A stretch of DNA of 64,000 bases, taken from Ferruginibacter sp. Its GTDB lineage: Bacteria > Bacteroidota > Bacteroidia > Chitinophagales > Chitinophagaceae. The stretch lies in contig JAURKC010000014.1 of assembly GCA_030831945.1 (NCBI GenBank), positions 62,001 through 126,000 on the forward strand. The letters are read 5' to 3'. This document shows positions 35,623 through 44,643 of this stretch, piece after piece (position 1 is the stretch's first letter; each line of letters starts with the position of its first letter). The notes beneath the pieces were generated by a model. The model was given only the letters and a program-made list of their open reading frames with translations. It had not been told where the DNA came from and ran no database searches. The position numbers were made by a program, and so were the translations under genes.

Positions 35623-36585
35623 TTAGCCTATTTGTTTTTTGAGTTGTAAATGAGACCAAGCTGTGAATGGAAATAGTAATAGCAGCCCCCAAAAAACGAG
35701 TTGACTACTAAATAAAAACAATGAAAGAGTAATGCCTACAACATAGAGTGGGTAAATAAAAAACAATAGCACTACAATGATCGAGTCGAAATGATCTGTA
35801 TCCTTTGATTTTTTTGAAATGATTGCTCTTAAAGGATAGTAGAGTGGAGCATGTAAAATCCATCCAGTAATAGCGGGCAGGAAGAGTATTATTTTTTTTA
35901 ATGTAGATATTGGGATAAAAAAATGTTGATGTAATTTTTCTTTGTCTGATTTTTCAATTTCAACTACAAAGTTTGAAAGTTGTTGTTGAGCTAGGTGATT
36001 AAAAGATTGGATGGCTTTCCCATAACCTTCTTTTAAATTGATTTCTTTTGCAGTAATAAAGTCACCTAAAAATAGATGAATATTTTTACCAAACTTTTTG
36101 AATGAACTATAATTTATCCCAATGGGTAATACTTTTAGCGGGATACCTTCTTCCCAGCTACTAATGGCTAATCTTGCTGTTCCTTTCATTAACGGTCGTA
36201 GGTGCCATTCATTGATACATCTACCTTCAATAAAAATTAGTACAATACCATTTTGATTAAATATTTTTTTGCAACGATCAAAAGTGCTGTAGTTATCAGT
36301 TAAATTTTCTGCTCCTTCACTGATTCGATAGACGGGTAATATTTTAAGGGATACTAAAATTTTAGTAATCCATTTTCCATTAAATGCATCTCCTCTTGCA
36401 AGGGAGTAAATCGGTTGCTTGAATAAGGTGCACAAGATAATTGCATCTAGAAAAGAATTTGGATGGTTTACAGCAAGAAGGAGTGGACCATCAATTTTAA
36501 ATAATTCTTTTTTATTGATTTGAATATCTCTGCAATAGAATTTGATAGCAGCTCTTGCAATAATTTTTACAAATTGGTATAGCAT
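35623..36585 (-). CDS. Lysophospholipid acyltransferase family protein (PlsC-like)
   Basis: An acyltransferase of the 1-acyl-glycerol-3-phosphate type for phospholipid synthesis. The N-terminal half carries NHPNSFLD (residues 40-47) and, about 75 residues later, FIEGRCINEWHLRPLMKGTARLA. The catalytic His and Asp are spaced HX5D rather than the classical HX4D, a variant I believe is found in this Bacteroidota branch. The C-terminal third (about 220-315) has three or four hydrophobic segments, so the enzyme is membrane-anchored. Exact acceptor is unknown. A minus-strand -7 box lies 53 bp upstream. Confidence 0.88.
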   Translation of the reverse strand: MLYQFVKIIARAAIKFYCRDIQINKKELFKIDGPLLLAVNHPNSFLDAIILCTLFKQPIYSLARGDAFNGKWITKILVSLKILPVYRISEGAENLTDNYSTFDRCKKIFNQNGIVLIFIEGRCINEWHLRPLMKGTARLAISSWEEGIPLKVLPIGINYSSFKKFGKNIHLFLGDFITAKEINLKEGYGKAIQSFNHLAQQQLSNFVVEIEKSDKEKLHQHFFIPISTLKKIILFLPAITGWILHAPLYYPLRAIISKKSKDTDHFDSIIVVLLFFIYPLYVVGITLSLFLFSSQLVFWGLLLLFPFTAWSHLQLKKQIG

Positions 36586-36637
36586 TCGTTCGAGATAAGC
36601 ATTGGATTGAGCCCTATTGAATGATCAGATTGTTCAA

Positions 36638-36645
36638 CAAATGTA
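36638..36645 (-). promoter_or_regulatory. Candidate -7 box for the acyltransferase gene
   Basis: TACATTTG on the minus strand matches TAnnTTTG; leader about 45 nt. It overlaps the region after yqgE, giving the acyltransferase gene its own start. No clear -33. Confidence 0.45.
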
Positions 36646-36682
36646 AGTCAAAATATATCAGTTTATAAAGTCGCGGAGTGGC

Positions 36683-37234
36683 TTAATTGAGTTGAGGGTC
36701 GATAGGGAAGTTGACCATCATTTCATAATCTCCACCAAGTTGAAGCAGGCTGTCTTTCCATATTTTTTCAGGAAATGGGTGAAAAATTAAATTACTGGTA
36801 GCCTTTGCCGTTATCCATGTTTTTTCTTTTAATTCATCTTTGAGTTGACCTTTACTCCAGCCGCTGTATCCAATAAAAAAAAGAATTTTACTAAGGTCTA
36901 GCTGATTTTTTTTGATGAGTTGGGTAACGATTTCAAAATCTCCTCCCCAATAAATTCCTTTCATTATTTCTTGCCCACCTGGAATTAAATCGGGGTATTG
37001 GTGTAAGAAATGGATCGTATTTACCTGAACGGGCCCTCCGTAGAACACGGGAATGGGGAATCCTTCGAAATTGGGCATTAAAGCATCAAGCTTTTCTTCG
37101 AAGGGTTTATTTAAAACAAAACCAACTGTACCCTCTTTGTCGTGTTCACATAGTATTACAACCGACCTCATAAAATGGGGATCCTTTAAGAAGGGTTCTG
37201 CAATTAATAATATTCCAGGAGCAGGCGAAATCAT
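36683..37234 (-). CDS. YqgE/AlgH family protein
   Basis: A 183-residue single-domain protein of the UPF0301 (YqgE/AlgH) family. Signatures are PGILLIAEPFLKDPHFMRSVVILCEHDKEGTVGFVLNKP at the N-terminus, FYGGPVQVNTIHFLH and FIGYSGWSKGQLKDEL. AlgH was once called an alginate regulator, but its molecular role is not settled. It lies upstream of the acyltransferase gene on the same strand with about 100 bp between. Divergent from the sensor kinase. Confidence 0.95.
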   Translation of the reverse strand: MISPAPGILLIAEPFLKDPHFMRSVVILCEHDKEGTVGFVLNKPFEEKLDALMPNFEGFPIPVFYGGPVQVNTIHFLHQYPDLIPGGQEIMKGIYWGGDFEIVTQLIKKNQLDLSKILFFIGYSGWSKGQLKDELKEKTWITAKATSNLIFHPFPEKIWKDSLLQLGGDYEMMVNFPIDPQLN

Positions 37235-37376
37235 CTTTCTAAATTAATTGATTATTGCTCCCCCCACTAATTTTGTTGTAAGTTTTTTATAACCAAGATT
37301 CTAAAACCTTCGTTAAAATATTTTTTTAGAGATTAAAAATTAATTTAGTAGCTATTATTGATTTACTTTTATAAGA

Positions 37377-38699
37377 ATGAAACGTATTTTCCCGGTCATA
37401 ACGGTCTTGATTTTGCTTTCCCTCTTAGGAATTATTTTTTTTCAGATTTTATGGATTAAGGGAACCCTCGAGTTAGAAGAGCAGAAATTTTATGAGCATG
37501 TAAGTTTGGCAACTTCACAGGCAGCTACTGATCTGATGGAGGAGAAGGGGAATCTGATGCCTTTAAAAAGAAAAAGCGAAGCTTTATTTAGAAGTGAAAG
37601 TCAGCTGGAAATTTTTAGGCCTACTGTAGCTCAAAAATATAGTGGGGATGAAATTTATCGTATCATCAGAAAAGCATTCGATAAAAAAAATCTAAGAAAT
37701 GTTCCTTTTGAATTTGCCATTAGTCCCACTTCTTTAATTGGAGAGGAAGTGCAATCAGCCAATTTTTATAAATTATATTCAGATTCAGCCAATAATAAAC
37801 TTCATGTGATTCAATTAGAGTCGCCCGCAGGAAGCCTTGCGGAAGGTATCTCTCCACAGGAAGTTTTAATTGTGACAGTTCCTCATGCAAGAAAACTCAT
37901 TTGGCAATCACTTACCTGGTTTATCATTGGAGCAATTATTTTTCTTTTGATTATTATTACTGCCTTCTTTCTTACGGTGAGGGCTTTGTTAAAGCAAAAA
38001 AAGCTGAGTGAAATAAAATCTGATTTTATCAATAATATGACCCATGAATTTAAAACACCACTAGCTACGATTTCTCTTGCTGTGGATGCTTTAAAGAACG
38101 AAAAAGTAATCAATGATCGTGACAAAATGAATTACTTTACCGGAATTATCAAGGAAGAAAATAAGCGAATGAATAGACAGGTAGAAACTATTCTTCAAGC
38201 TGCATTGCTTGACAGGCAGCTGGTTCAGTTGAATCTTAAAAAAATGCATGCACACGATTTGATCAATAGTGCCTTAAGTAATATTAATCTTCAAGTAGAT
38301 GAGATTCATGGCCGTTTGGAAGTGAATCTGAAGGCCGCTGATGATTTTATTTTAGCAGATGATGTACACTTTACTAACCTCATTAGTAACCTGCTGGATA
38401 ATGCCGTGAAGTATTCAAAAGATGATCTTCGGATTATAATCAGTACTCAAACTGAAGGCAACCGATTTAAGGTTAAAATTGAGGATAATGGAATTGGTAT
38501 GACTAAGGAAACAGTGAATAGAATTTTTGAAAAATTTTACCGTGCTCACAACGGCAATCTTCATAATGTAAAAGGCTTTGGACTTGGACTTAATTATGTA
38601 AAAATGATGGTTGATTCACATCATGGCAACATAAAAGTTGAAAGTGTTTTGGGTAAAGGAAGTAGTTTTTTACTGAGCTTCCCATTGGTGAAAAATTAG
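37377..38699 (+). CDS. Membrane sensor histidine kinase
   Basis: A 440-residue kinase with TM1 (about 5-27), an extracytoplasmic sensor of about 150 residues, TM2 (about 178-202), then a HisKA domain with MTHEFKTPLA (His223) and a HATPase domain with N box NLLDNAVKYS, G1 DNGIGMT, F box FEKFYR and G2 GFGLGLNYV. No HAMP domain is evident; TM2 runs almost directly into the dimerisation helix. No response regulator gene is adjacent, so it is an orphan in this window. The signal is unknown. It ends at the edge of the phased DnaA-box region that precedes mraZ. Confidence 0.93.
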   Translation: MKRIFPVITVLILLSLLGIIFFQILWIKGTLELEEQKFYEHVSLATSQAATDLMEEKGNLMPLKRKSEALFRSESQLEIFRPTVAQKYSGDEIYRIIRKAFDKKNLRNVPFEFAISPTSLIGEEVQSANFYKLYSDSANNKLHVIQLESPAGSLAEGISPQEVLIVTVPHARKLIWQSLTWFIIGAIIFLLIIITAFFLTVRALLKQKKLSEIKSDFINNMTHEFKTPLATISLAVDALKNEKVINDRDKMNYFTGIIKEENKRMNRQVETILQAALLDRQLVQLNLKKMHAHDLINSALSNINLQVDEIHGRLEVNLKAADDFILADDVHFTNLISNLLDNAVKYSKDDLRIIISTQTEGNRFKVKIEDNGIGMTKETVNRIFEKFYRAHNGNLHNVKGFGLGLNYVKMMVDSHHGNIKVESVLGKGSSFLLSFPLVKN

Positions 38700-38870
38700 C
38701 ACCCCCTCTTGTTATTTCCTGATAGATTTTGACGGATCAACTGTTCCAATTGTTGGACAGGAATTTGCTTTTGTGCTTCTTTTATTTTTACAATTCTTAC
38801 CTGCATTTTAGTGCCCTTGATTTGATGGGATAGGGCATTGTTATTAGCCCTTTTTTTACTGCCTTTTTCG

Positions 38871-38972
38871 TAATCCACAGGTTATACACTTCTATTCACA
38901 GCTTATTCACTCCTAGAACACCCTATATACTGCTTAAACTTATACTGAGTGGGCATTTCCGCTTGTGGATAA
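38871..38972. other. Cluster of DnaA-box-like 9-mers, four of them helically phased (candidate oriC or DnaA-regulated site)
   Basis: Forward 9-mers TAATCCACA (38871), TTATACACT (38882), CTATTCACA (38892) and TTATTCACT (38903) each match TTATNCACA at 8 of 9 positions. Their starts are 11, 10 and 11 bp apart, so they face the same side of the helix. TGTGGATAA at 38964-38972 is a perfect DnaA box (TTATCCACA) on the minus strand. An AT-rich stretch follows to the right. DnaA binding is inferred; origin function is not shown. Confidence 0.6.
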
Positions 38973-39001
38973 AAATGTTTATATCATTTTAGATGTAAAA
39001 G

Positions 39002-39026
39002 TGGGAAAAGGTGTTATTTTGTGGTA
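39002..39026 (+). promoter_or_regulatory. Candidate MraZ operator (three TGnnA repeats, 10-bp spacing)
   Basis: TGGGA (39002), TGTTA (39012) and TGGTA (39022) are separated by exactly 5 bp each. In E. coli, MraZ binds three TGGGN repeats with 5-bp spacers upstream of its own gene. Here the array ends 30 bp before the mraZ ATG, consistent with autoregulation of the dcw cluster. Confidence 0.6.
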
Positions 39027-39056
39027 ATAATTGACACATATTAAACAACTTATTAA

Positions 39057-39524
39057 ATGATTGGTTTTTTAGGCGAATATGAGGCTACGATGGATGCCAA
39101 GGGGCGTTTCCTTTTGCCAGCAGGCTTTAAAAAGCAGCTGTCGGAGGAAGGCGCAAGCCAATTCGTGATCAATCGGGGCATTGAAGCTTGCCTAAGTTTA
39201 TATCCTATGCAAAGTTGGGAGCCAATTTTTGCGGAGGTGAGTAAGTTGAATGATTTTGACCCTAAGGTTAGACAGTTTCGTAGATATTTTTTAAATGGGG
39301 CTACCCAGTTAGAGTTAGATACGGCTGGAAGGTTATTAATTCCAAAGGCCTTAATGGAATATGCTGGATTAGAAAAAGATGTAGTGCTGGTATCTGCTGT
39401 CAATAAAATTGAAATATGGGATGCGGGTAAGTATAAAATGTTCTTTGAATCTTTTTCACCAGAGTCTTATAGTAATCTGGCTAATGAAGTGATGAACAAA
39501 AACGATGAAAAACTGAAAAGCTGA
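39057..39524 (+). CDS. mraZ: Transcriptional regulator / division protein MraZ
   Basis: First gene of the dcw cluster. MraZ is an AbrB/SpoVT-like DNA-binding protein that forms a ring and, in E. coli, represses its own operon. Two repeats are visible: residues about 1-50 (GEYEATMDAKGRFLLPAGFKKQL) and about 75-125 (GATQLELDTAGRLLIPKALMEYAGL), each with the D.KGR / D..GR.L.P motif. The length, 155 aa, is normal. The likely operator lies 30 bp upstream. The stop is one base from the rsmH start, so the two are coupled. Confidence 0.97.
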   Translation: MIGFLGEYEATMDAKGRFLLPAGFKKQLSEEGASQFVINRGIEACLSLYPMQSWEPIFAEVSKLNDFDPKVRQFRRYFLNGATQLELDTAGRLLIPKALMEYAGLEKDVVLVSAVNKIEIWDAGKYKMFFESFSPESYSNLANEVMNKNDEKLKS

Positions 39525-39525
39525 C

Positions 39526-40485
39526 ATGTTGAAAAAAACGCCTACTGACGAAAGCAATTTGCCTCTCCATTCATCAGCGGATCAGTTGGATTATCATATA
39601 CCCGTTCTACTTCAAGAAACTATCGATGGATTACATGTAAAGGCAGATGGAATTTATGTGGATTGCACTTTTGGTGGAGGTGGACATAGCAAGGCTTTAT
39701 TGGCACAATTAGGGGAAAAGGGAATTCTTGTTGCCTTTGACCAAGATGAAGATGCTAGAAAAAACCTTCCCACTGATAGTAGAGTAATTTTTGTTCCACA
39801 AAATTTTCGTCATTTGCAACGCTTCTTGCGCTTACATAAAATTACTCAGGTCGATGGCATCCTGGCTGATCTAGGGGTTTCTAGTCATCAATTTGATAAG
39901 GCCGACCGTGGATTTTCTATTCGTTTTGATGCCGCATTAGATATGCGAATGGATCAGCGACAAAAAACTACCGCAGCAGATATTCTCAAGCAATTTACTG
40001 AACTACAGTTACACAAAATGTTGGAACAATATGGTGAAGTTACCAATGCAAAAACATTGGCAAAGACAATTGTTCAGCAAAGGGGATTGATGCCAATCAA
40101 AACTATCCAACAATTTAAACAAGCTGTGGAGTCTGTAGTAAAAGGGAATCCTCAAAAATATTTCGCTCAAGTTTTCCAAGCATTAAGAATAGAAGTAAAT
40201 GATGAAATGGGTGCATTAAAAGAATTATTGCAGCAAACCCCCAGTTTGTTAAAATCTGGCGGGAGAATAGCCATCATTACTTTTCATTCATTAGAAGATA
40301 GAATGGTGAAGAATTTTTTTAAAACAGGAAGTTTTTCTGAAGAAGTAATAGATGACTTATACGGAGGTAAACCAGAAAGTCAATTTAAGATCCTTACTAA
40401 AAAACCAATCTTACCGACTGATATTGAAACAAGGAGAAATAAAAGATCTAGAAGTGCAAAACTGAGATTGGTAGAAAAAAAATAG
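39526..40485 (+). CDS. rsmH: 16S rRNA (cytosine1402-N4)-methyltransferase RsmH
   Basis: Methylates C1402 in the ribosomal P site (the old MraW). SAM-binding motif is VDCTFGGGGHSKALL, followed by VDGILADLGVSSHQFD, RGFSIRFDAALDMRMD and FHSLEDRMVKNFF, all diagnostic. Length 319 aa is slightly above the usual owing to about 25 extra residues before HIPVLLQETID. It lies 1 bp after mraZ and 53 bp before the ftsL-like gene. Confidence 0.98.
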   Translation: MLKKTPTDESNLPLHSSADQLDYHIPVLLQETIDGLHVKADGIYVDCTFGGGGHSKALLAQLGEKGILVAFDQDEDARKNLPTDSRVIFVPQNFRHLQRFLRLHKITQVDGILADLGVSSHQFDKADRGFSIRFDAALDMRMDQRQKTTAADILKQFTELQLHKMLEQYGEVTNAKTLAKTIVQQRGLMPIKTIQQFKQAVESVVKGNPQKYFAQVFQALRIEVNDEMGALKELLQQTPSLLKSGGRIAIITFHSLEDRMVKNFFKTGSFSEEVIDDLYGGKPESQFKILTKKPILPTDIETRRNKRSRSAKLRLVEKK

Positions 40486-40538
40486 TCACTGTAATAGTTG
40501 TTCAACCACTACTTACAAGTGATTCATAATTAATAAAA

Positions 40539-40883
40539 ATGTTTGAAGATAAGTATATACAGAAGGAAGAGCCGATTGCGGTGAAAAGGGATTGGAAAAT
40601 TATTCTAAGCCATAAGTGGGTCGTTAAGAATATCCCCTTCTTTCTTTTCTTGGCTGTTTTAGCGGTGTTGTATATCTATAATGGCCATCATTCTGACAAG
40701 TTAATTAGAAAGATGGGAGAAACAGAAAAGCATATTAAGGAGTTAGAGTTTGAATTTAAAACAATTAAGAGTGAGGTTATTTTCAGAAGTAAAGCGAGTG
40801 AATTAATAAAAGCAGTTGAACCGCTAGGGCTAAAAGAAATGACCACTGCTCCTGTTGTTTTATTACAAGGTAAATCTGAGTAG
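40539..40883 (+). CDS. FtsL-like cell division protein
   Basis: A 114-residue bitopic protein: cytoplasmic N-terminus of about 30 residues, one TM helix (about 36-54, NIPFFLFLAVLAVLYIYNG), then a periplasmic coiled-coil-like helix rich in Lys and Glu. Size, topology and position between rsmH and the division transpeptidase are those of FtsL, which with FtsB and FtsQ activates FtsWI. Sequence conservation is low in this family, so the call rests on topology and synteny. Confidence 0.8.
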   Translation: MFEDKYIQKEEPIAVKRDWKIILSHKWVVKNIPFFLFLAVLAVLYIYNGHHSDKLIRKMGETEKHIKELEFEFKTIKSEVIFRSKASELIKAVEPLGLKEMTTAPVVLLQGKSE

Positions 40884-40981
40884 CAGTGGTTGTGATGAAA
40901 GTGTTTTAAATGAAAAGATAAGTGGCATAGGAAAATTAAAAAGTATTTTAAAATAATAAGCGAGCTTAAAAAATAAAGGTA

Positions 40982-43108
40982 TTGGATATTAAAAAAGACA
41001 TATTGTGGCGAGTATATCTCTGTTTTATAGGGATTATATTACTGGGTGCAGTTGTATTAGGCAGAGCTTTTTTCTTACAACAGGTTCAAGGAGCTTATTG
41101 GAAAAGTATGGGAGATAGTCTGCATTTAAAATATGTTCCACTTGTTGCCGAGCGGGGTACTATTTTTAGTGAGGATGGAAATATGTTAAGCACTTCTATT
41201 CCAATTTTTGATGTATACGTAGATTTTGGAGCGGATGGCCTAAGAGAAAAAAACGGAAAACGTTTCAAGCAATATTCGGACACCTTAAGTAGCTGTTTAG
41301 CCAATCTTTTTAAAGATAAATCTAAGGAAGACTATTTGAATGAACTTCAATTGGCCTATAAGAATGTAGACCGTTATTATACACTTAAGAAAAAAATTAC
41401 CTTTTTAGAATATGAGCAGTTGAGAGAATTTCCTTTAGTAAAATTAGGAAGGAATAAAAGTGGTTTTATGATTGACCCGCGTGATAAGCGAATCAATCCA
41501 TATGCATTGTTGGCTAGTAGAACCATTGGTTTATCTAGAGATAATGCGAAGTTAAATGTGGGTCTTGAACAGAGTTATGATAGTTTATTACGTGGTAGAA
41601 CTGGTCAGCGATTGATGCGTTATATCGCGGGGGCTTATATGCCAGTTGAAGGTGCTGAAGTAGAGCCTGAAAATGGAAAAGATATTATCACCACGCTGGA
41701 TACGTACATACAGGACATTACTGAAAGTGCATTGATGAAGATGATGGTGAATAACAATTCTAATCATGGTACAGCCATAGTGATGGAAACCGCTACTGGA
41801 AAGATTAAAGCAATTGCAAACCTAGGTAAACAACCCGATGGGACTTATGTGGAAGATTTAAATTATGGAATTGCAAAGGCTACTGAGCCGGGTTCTATTT
41901 TTAAACTCGCTACCTTATTAAGTTTGTTAGAAGATAAGTATGTGACAAAAAATTCGATTATAGATTGTGAAGGTGGTACTAAATCTTTTTACGGATTAAA
42001 AATTAAAGATGCACATTTAGGAGCAGGTTCAATTACAGTTAAAGAGGCCTTTTCTGCAAGTAGTAATGTTGCATTTGCAAAATTAGCCGATCAGTATTAT
42101 CACAATGACCCTTCAAAATTTTTAGCGCACTTACATCGTTTACGTTTAGACACCTTAACAGGTATTGATATTACAGCTGCCTCTGCAAAACCAACCATAA
42201 AAACCCCAAAAAATAGAAGCTGGTCAAAAACTACTATTCCTTATATGGCGCATGGATATGAGGAACTACTTACTCCATTACACTTACTAATGGTATACAA
42301 TGCAGTTGCCAATAATGGTACTATGATGCAGCCCTATTTGGTTAATTCAGTAAATCAATATGGAGTAGAAGTGAAAAGGATTTTACCAAAGGTGTTGGTA
42401 AATAAAATATGCAGTGATGAGACGCTTGCACAATTAAAAGAGTGTTTGAAAGCAGTGGTGGATAGTTTGCATGGAACAGGTCATAAAGTATTATACGATA
42501 CGAATTATTCTATCTCTGGAAAAACGGGCACTGCAGTAACTGCATTAGATAATCGAGGTTATAATAAAGGCAATAAAATTTACCAAGCCTCTTTTATGGG
42601 CTATTTCCCATCCGAAAAACCAGTTTATACCATCGCTATAGTTATTCAAAATAGTGCTCAATCGAAATTGATATATGGAGCGGATGTTTCTGGTAAAGTA
42701 TTTAAGGAAATAAGTGATAAGATTTATGCTCGTTATTTAAGTCATCAAAAATTTAAGCGAAGTCTTACTCCTGATACTTTACAATATCGTTATTATGGAA
42801 TGAAAAATGAATTGAATTCAATTTTCAGTCAATTGAATTTACCCTTTGTAGATTCTGCCATTGGAGGGTATTGGAGAACAATGCAAATGAAAGATAACGC
42901 AGCTGTTTTTAATTTACCTGAATCAGCTAGTGCTGCTGCTTTAGTTATTCCTAGTGTGGTGGGTATGGGTTTAAAGGATGCAGTGTACTTAATGGAAAAC
43001 AAGGGATTAAAGGTAATGGCTACAGGGAGAGGAAGAGTTTTTAGTCAATCAATAGAAGCAGGCACTTCATTTATAAAAGGACAAACCGTAACACTATTTT
43101 TAAATTGA
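40982..43108 (+). CDS. ftsI: Class B penicillin-binding protein (FtsI/PBP3 type) with PASTA domain
   Basis: The septal transpeptidase that cross-links new peptidoglycan with FtsW. It has a short cytoplasmic tail, a TM (about 9-31), the PBP dimer domain with ERGTIFSEDG, and the transpeptidase domain with S305-IFK, S360/S361-N and K514-TG, all intact. A single PASTA domain closes the chain (about 655-708). The start is TTG at 40982 (no ATG in frame nearby before the TM). The stop overlaps the murE start (TTGA), so the two are translationally coupled. At 708 aa it is longer than E. coli FtsI because of the PASTA tail. Confidence 0.94.
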   Translation: MDIKKDILWRVYLCFIGIILLGAVVLGRAFFLQQVQGAYWKSMGDSLHLKYVPLVAERGTIFSEDGNMLSTSIPIFDVYVDFGADGLREKNGKRFKQYSDTLSSCLANLFKDKSKEDYLNELQLAYKNVDRYYTLKKKITFLEYEQLREFPLVKLGRNKSGFMIDPRDKRINPYALLASRTIGLSRDNAKLNVGLEQSYDSLLRGRTGQRLMRYIAGAYMPVEGAEVEPENGKDIITTLDTYIQDITESALMKMMVNNNSNHGTAIVMETATGKIKAIANLGKQPDGTYVEDLNYGIAKATEPGSIFKLATLLSLLEDKYVTKNSIIDCEGGTKSFYGLKIKDAHLGAGSITVKEAFSASSNVAFAKLADQYYHNDPSKFLAHLHRLRLDTLTGIDITAASAKPTIKTPKNRSWSKTTIPYMAHGYEELLTPLHLLMVYNAVANNGTMMQPYLVNSVNQYGVEVKRILPKVLVNKICSDETLAQLKECLKAVVDSLHGTGHKVLYDTNYSISGKTGTAVTALDNRGYNKGNKIYQASFMGYFPSEKPVYTIAIVIQNSAQSKLIYGADVSGKVFKEISDKIYARYLSHQKFKRSLTPDTLQYRYYGMKNELNSIFSQLNLPFVDSAIGGYWRTMQMKDNAAVFNLPESASAAALVIPSVVGMGLKDAVYLMENKGLKVMATGRGRVFSQSIEAGTSFIKGQTVTLFLN

Positions 43109-44568
43109 TTTTAGCAGATCTACTATATAAAGTTAGCATTAGAGCGGTATTGGGTAATACTAATGTCGAAGTGAATGATTTACAAATCGATTCAAGAAAA
43201 GTTGGTGATGCTAGTTGTTTTATAGCTATCAAGGGTAGCGTTATTGATGGACATCAGTTTATTGATACTGCAATTAAAAATGGTGCTAAAGCGATTCTAT
43301 GTGAGGTGCTTCCTAGTGAAGTGAGTGACAAAGTAACTTATGTCCAAGTTCAAAATAGTGCTATAGCTGTTGGTTTTATTAGTCATAATTTTTATGGAGC
43401 GCCTTCAGAAAAGATTAAGTTGGTAGGGGTTACAGGAACTAATGGTAAAACAACTATTGTTACGCTGTTATGGAAATTATTTACTGCATTAGGAAATAAA
43501 TGTGGCTTGATTAGTACTATTCAAAATCAAATTGGAGATACCGTTTTACTTTCTACTCATACTACTCCTGATGCCATTAGCATAAATTCATTATTGCGTA
43601 AAATGGTAGATGCAGGCTGCCAATATGTTTTCATGGAATGTAGTAGCCATGCAATTCATCAGCACCGTATTGCAGGATTACAATTTGCCGGAGCACTATT
43701 TAGTAATATCAGTCACGATCATCTTGATTATCATTCAACTTTTGATGAATATATCAGCGTAAAAAAATCTTGGTTTGATGGACTTCCTTCTACTGCATTT
43801 GCTATTAGTAATGCAGATGACAAAAGAGGTAGAGTAATGCTACAGAATACCCTGGCGAAGAAATATTATTATAGCCTTACAACAATGGCTGAATGTAAAG
43901 GAAAGATTCTTGATAATAGTCTGAGTGGTTTACATATGTTGGTAAATGATATTGATGTTTATTTTAGAATGATTGGTGAGTTTAATGCTTATAATTTATT
44001 AGCAGTATTTGAAGCTGCGGTTTGTTTGGGTCAGGATAAAAATTTGATTTTACAAGTATTGAGCAGTTTGGATGGTGCTGAAGGAAGATTTGATTATATG
44101 GTTAGTAGCCGGGATAAAATAATTGGCATTATAGATTATGCCCATACGCCCGATGCCTTATTGAATGTATTGGCAACGATTAAAAAATTACGTCAAGGTA
44201 ATGAGCGAATTATAACAGTAGTGGGATGTGGTGGCGATAGAGATAAAACCAAGCGTCCAATGATGGCGGCAGTAGCCTGTGAATATAGTGATCAAGTAAT
44301 CTTTACATCTGATAATCCAAGAACTGAAGATCCTCTTGAAATATTACGTGAAATGGAATTAGGCGTAAATGTAGTAGCTAGAAAAAAATACATCACTATC
44401 GCTGACAGAAAGGAAGCTATTAAAACAGCTGTAAGACTTGCTTTAAAAGAAGATATCATTTTAGTAGCAGGAAAAGGACATGAGAAATACCAAGAGATTC
44501 AATCAATAAAATATGATTTTGATGACAAGCAGTTATTGAATGAGATGTTTGAATTGATGGAGAAATAG
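43105..44568 (+). CDS. murE: UDP-N-acetylmuramoyl-L-alanyl-D-glutamate--2,6-diaminopimelate ligase
   Basis: Adds the third residue of the peptidoglycan stem peptide. The ATP loop is GVTGTNGKTTIV, and the motif DNPRTEDP (Asp403 to Arg406) is the one that recognises meso-diaminopimelate, so the wall is of the DAP type. Length 487 aa is normal. The start is TTG at 43105, overlapping the TGA of the PBP gene by 4 bp; the next residues ILADLLYKV are the normal N-terminus. Followed by mraY at 75 bp. Confidence 0.97.
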   Translation: MILADLLYKVSIRAVLGNTNVEVNDLQIDSRKVGDASCFIAIKGSVIDGHQFIDTAIKNGAKAILCEVLPSEVSDKVTYVQVQNSAIAVGFISHNFYGAPSEKIKLVGVTGTNGKTTIVTLLWKLFTALGNKCGLISTIQNQIGDTVLLSTHTTPDAISINSLLRKMVDAGCQYVFMECSSHAIHQHRIAGLQFAGALFSNISHDHLDYHSTFDEYISVKKSWFDGLPSTAFAISNADDKRGRVMLQNTLAKKYYYSLTTMAECKGKILDNSLSGLHMLVNDIDVYFRMIGEFNAYNLLAVFEAAVCLGQDKNLILQVLSSLDGAEGRFDYMVSSRDKIIGIIDYAHTPDALLNVLATIKKLRQGNERIITVVGCGGDRDKTKRPMMAAVACEYSDQVIFTSDNPRTEDPLEILREMELGVNVVARKKYITIADRKEAIKTAVRLALKEDIILVAGKGHEKYQEIQSIKYDFDDKQLLNEMFELMEK

Positions 44569-44643
44569 TTGAGTGAGTTGATTAACACTTAGGTGGAGTG
44601 TAGAAATAAATTTTAAAAGTAATAAAAGAGCAAATTTAAAAAT

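Larger units (their letters stand above)
38700..39056. other. 357-bp gene-free region upstream of mraZ
   Basis: The longest non-coding stretch of the window. Its left half holds a short minus-strand frame that I do not accept as a gene. From 38871 to 38972 it holds a cluster of DnaA-box-like sequences, then an AT-rich segment (about 38970-39000), the three-repeat candidate MraZ operator, and the mraZ start. No strong TAnnTTTG promoter could be picked out, though TTATTTTG at 39015-39022 is one mismatch away. Confidence 0.75.

Noticed and set aside
38696..38878. 60-codon minus-strand frame between the sensor kinase and mraZ
   Set aside because: It begins with GTG inside the first DnaA-like box, overlaps the kinase stop, is highly charged without a recognisable motif, and has no promoter box. 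Treated as chance.
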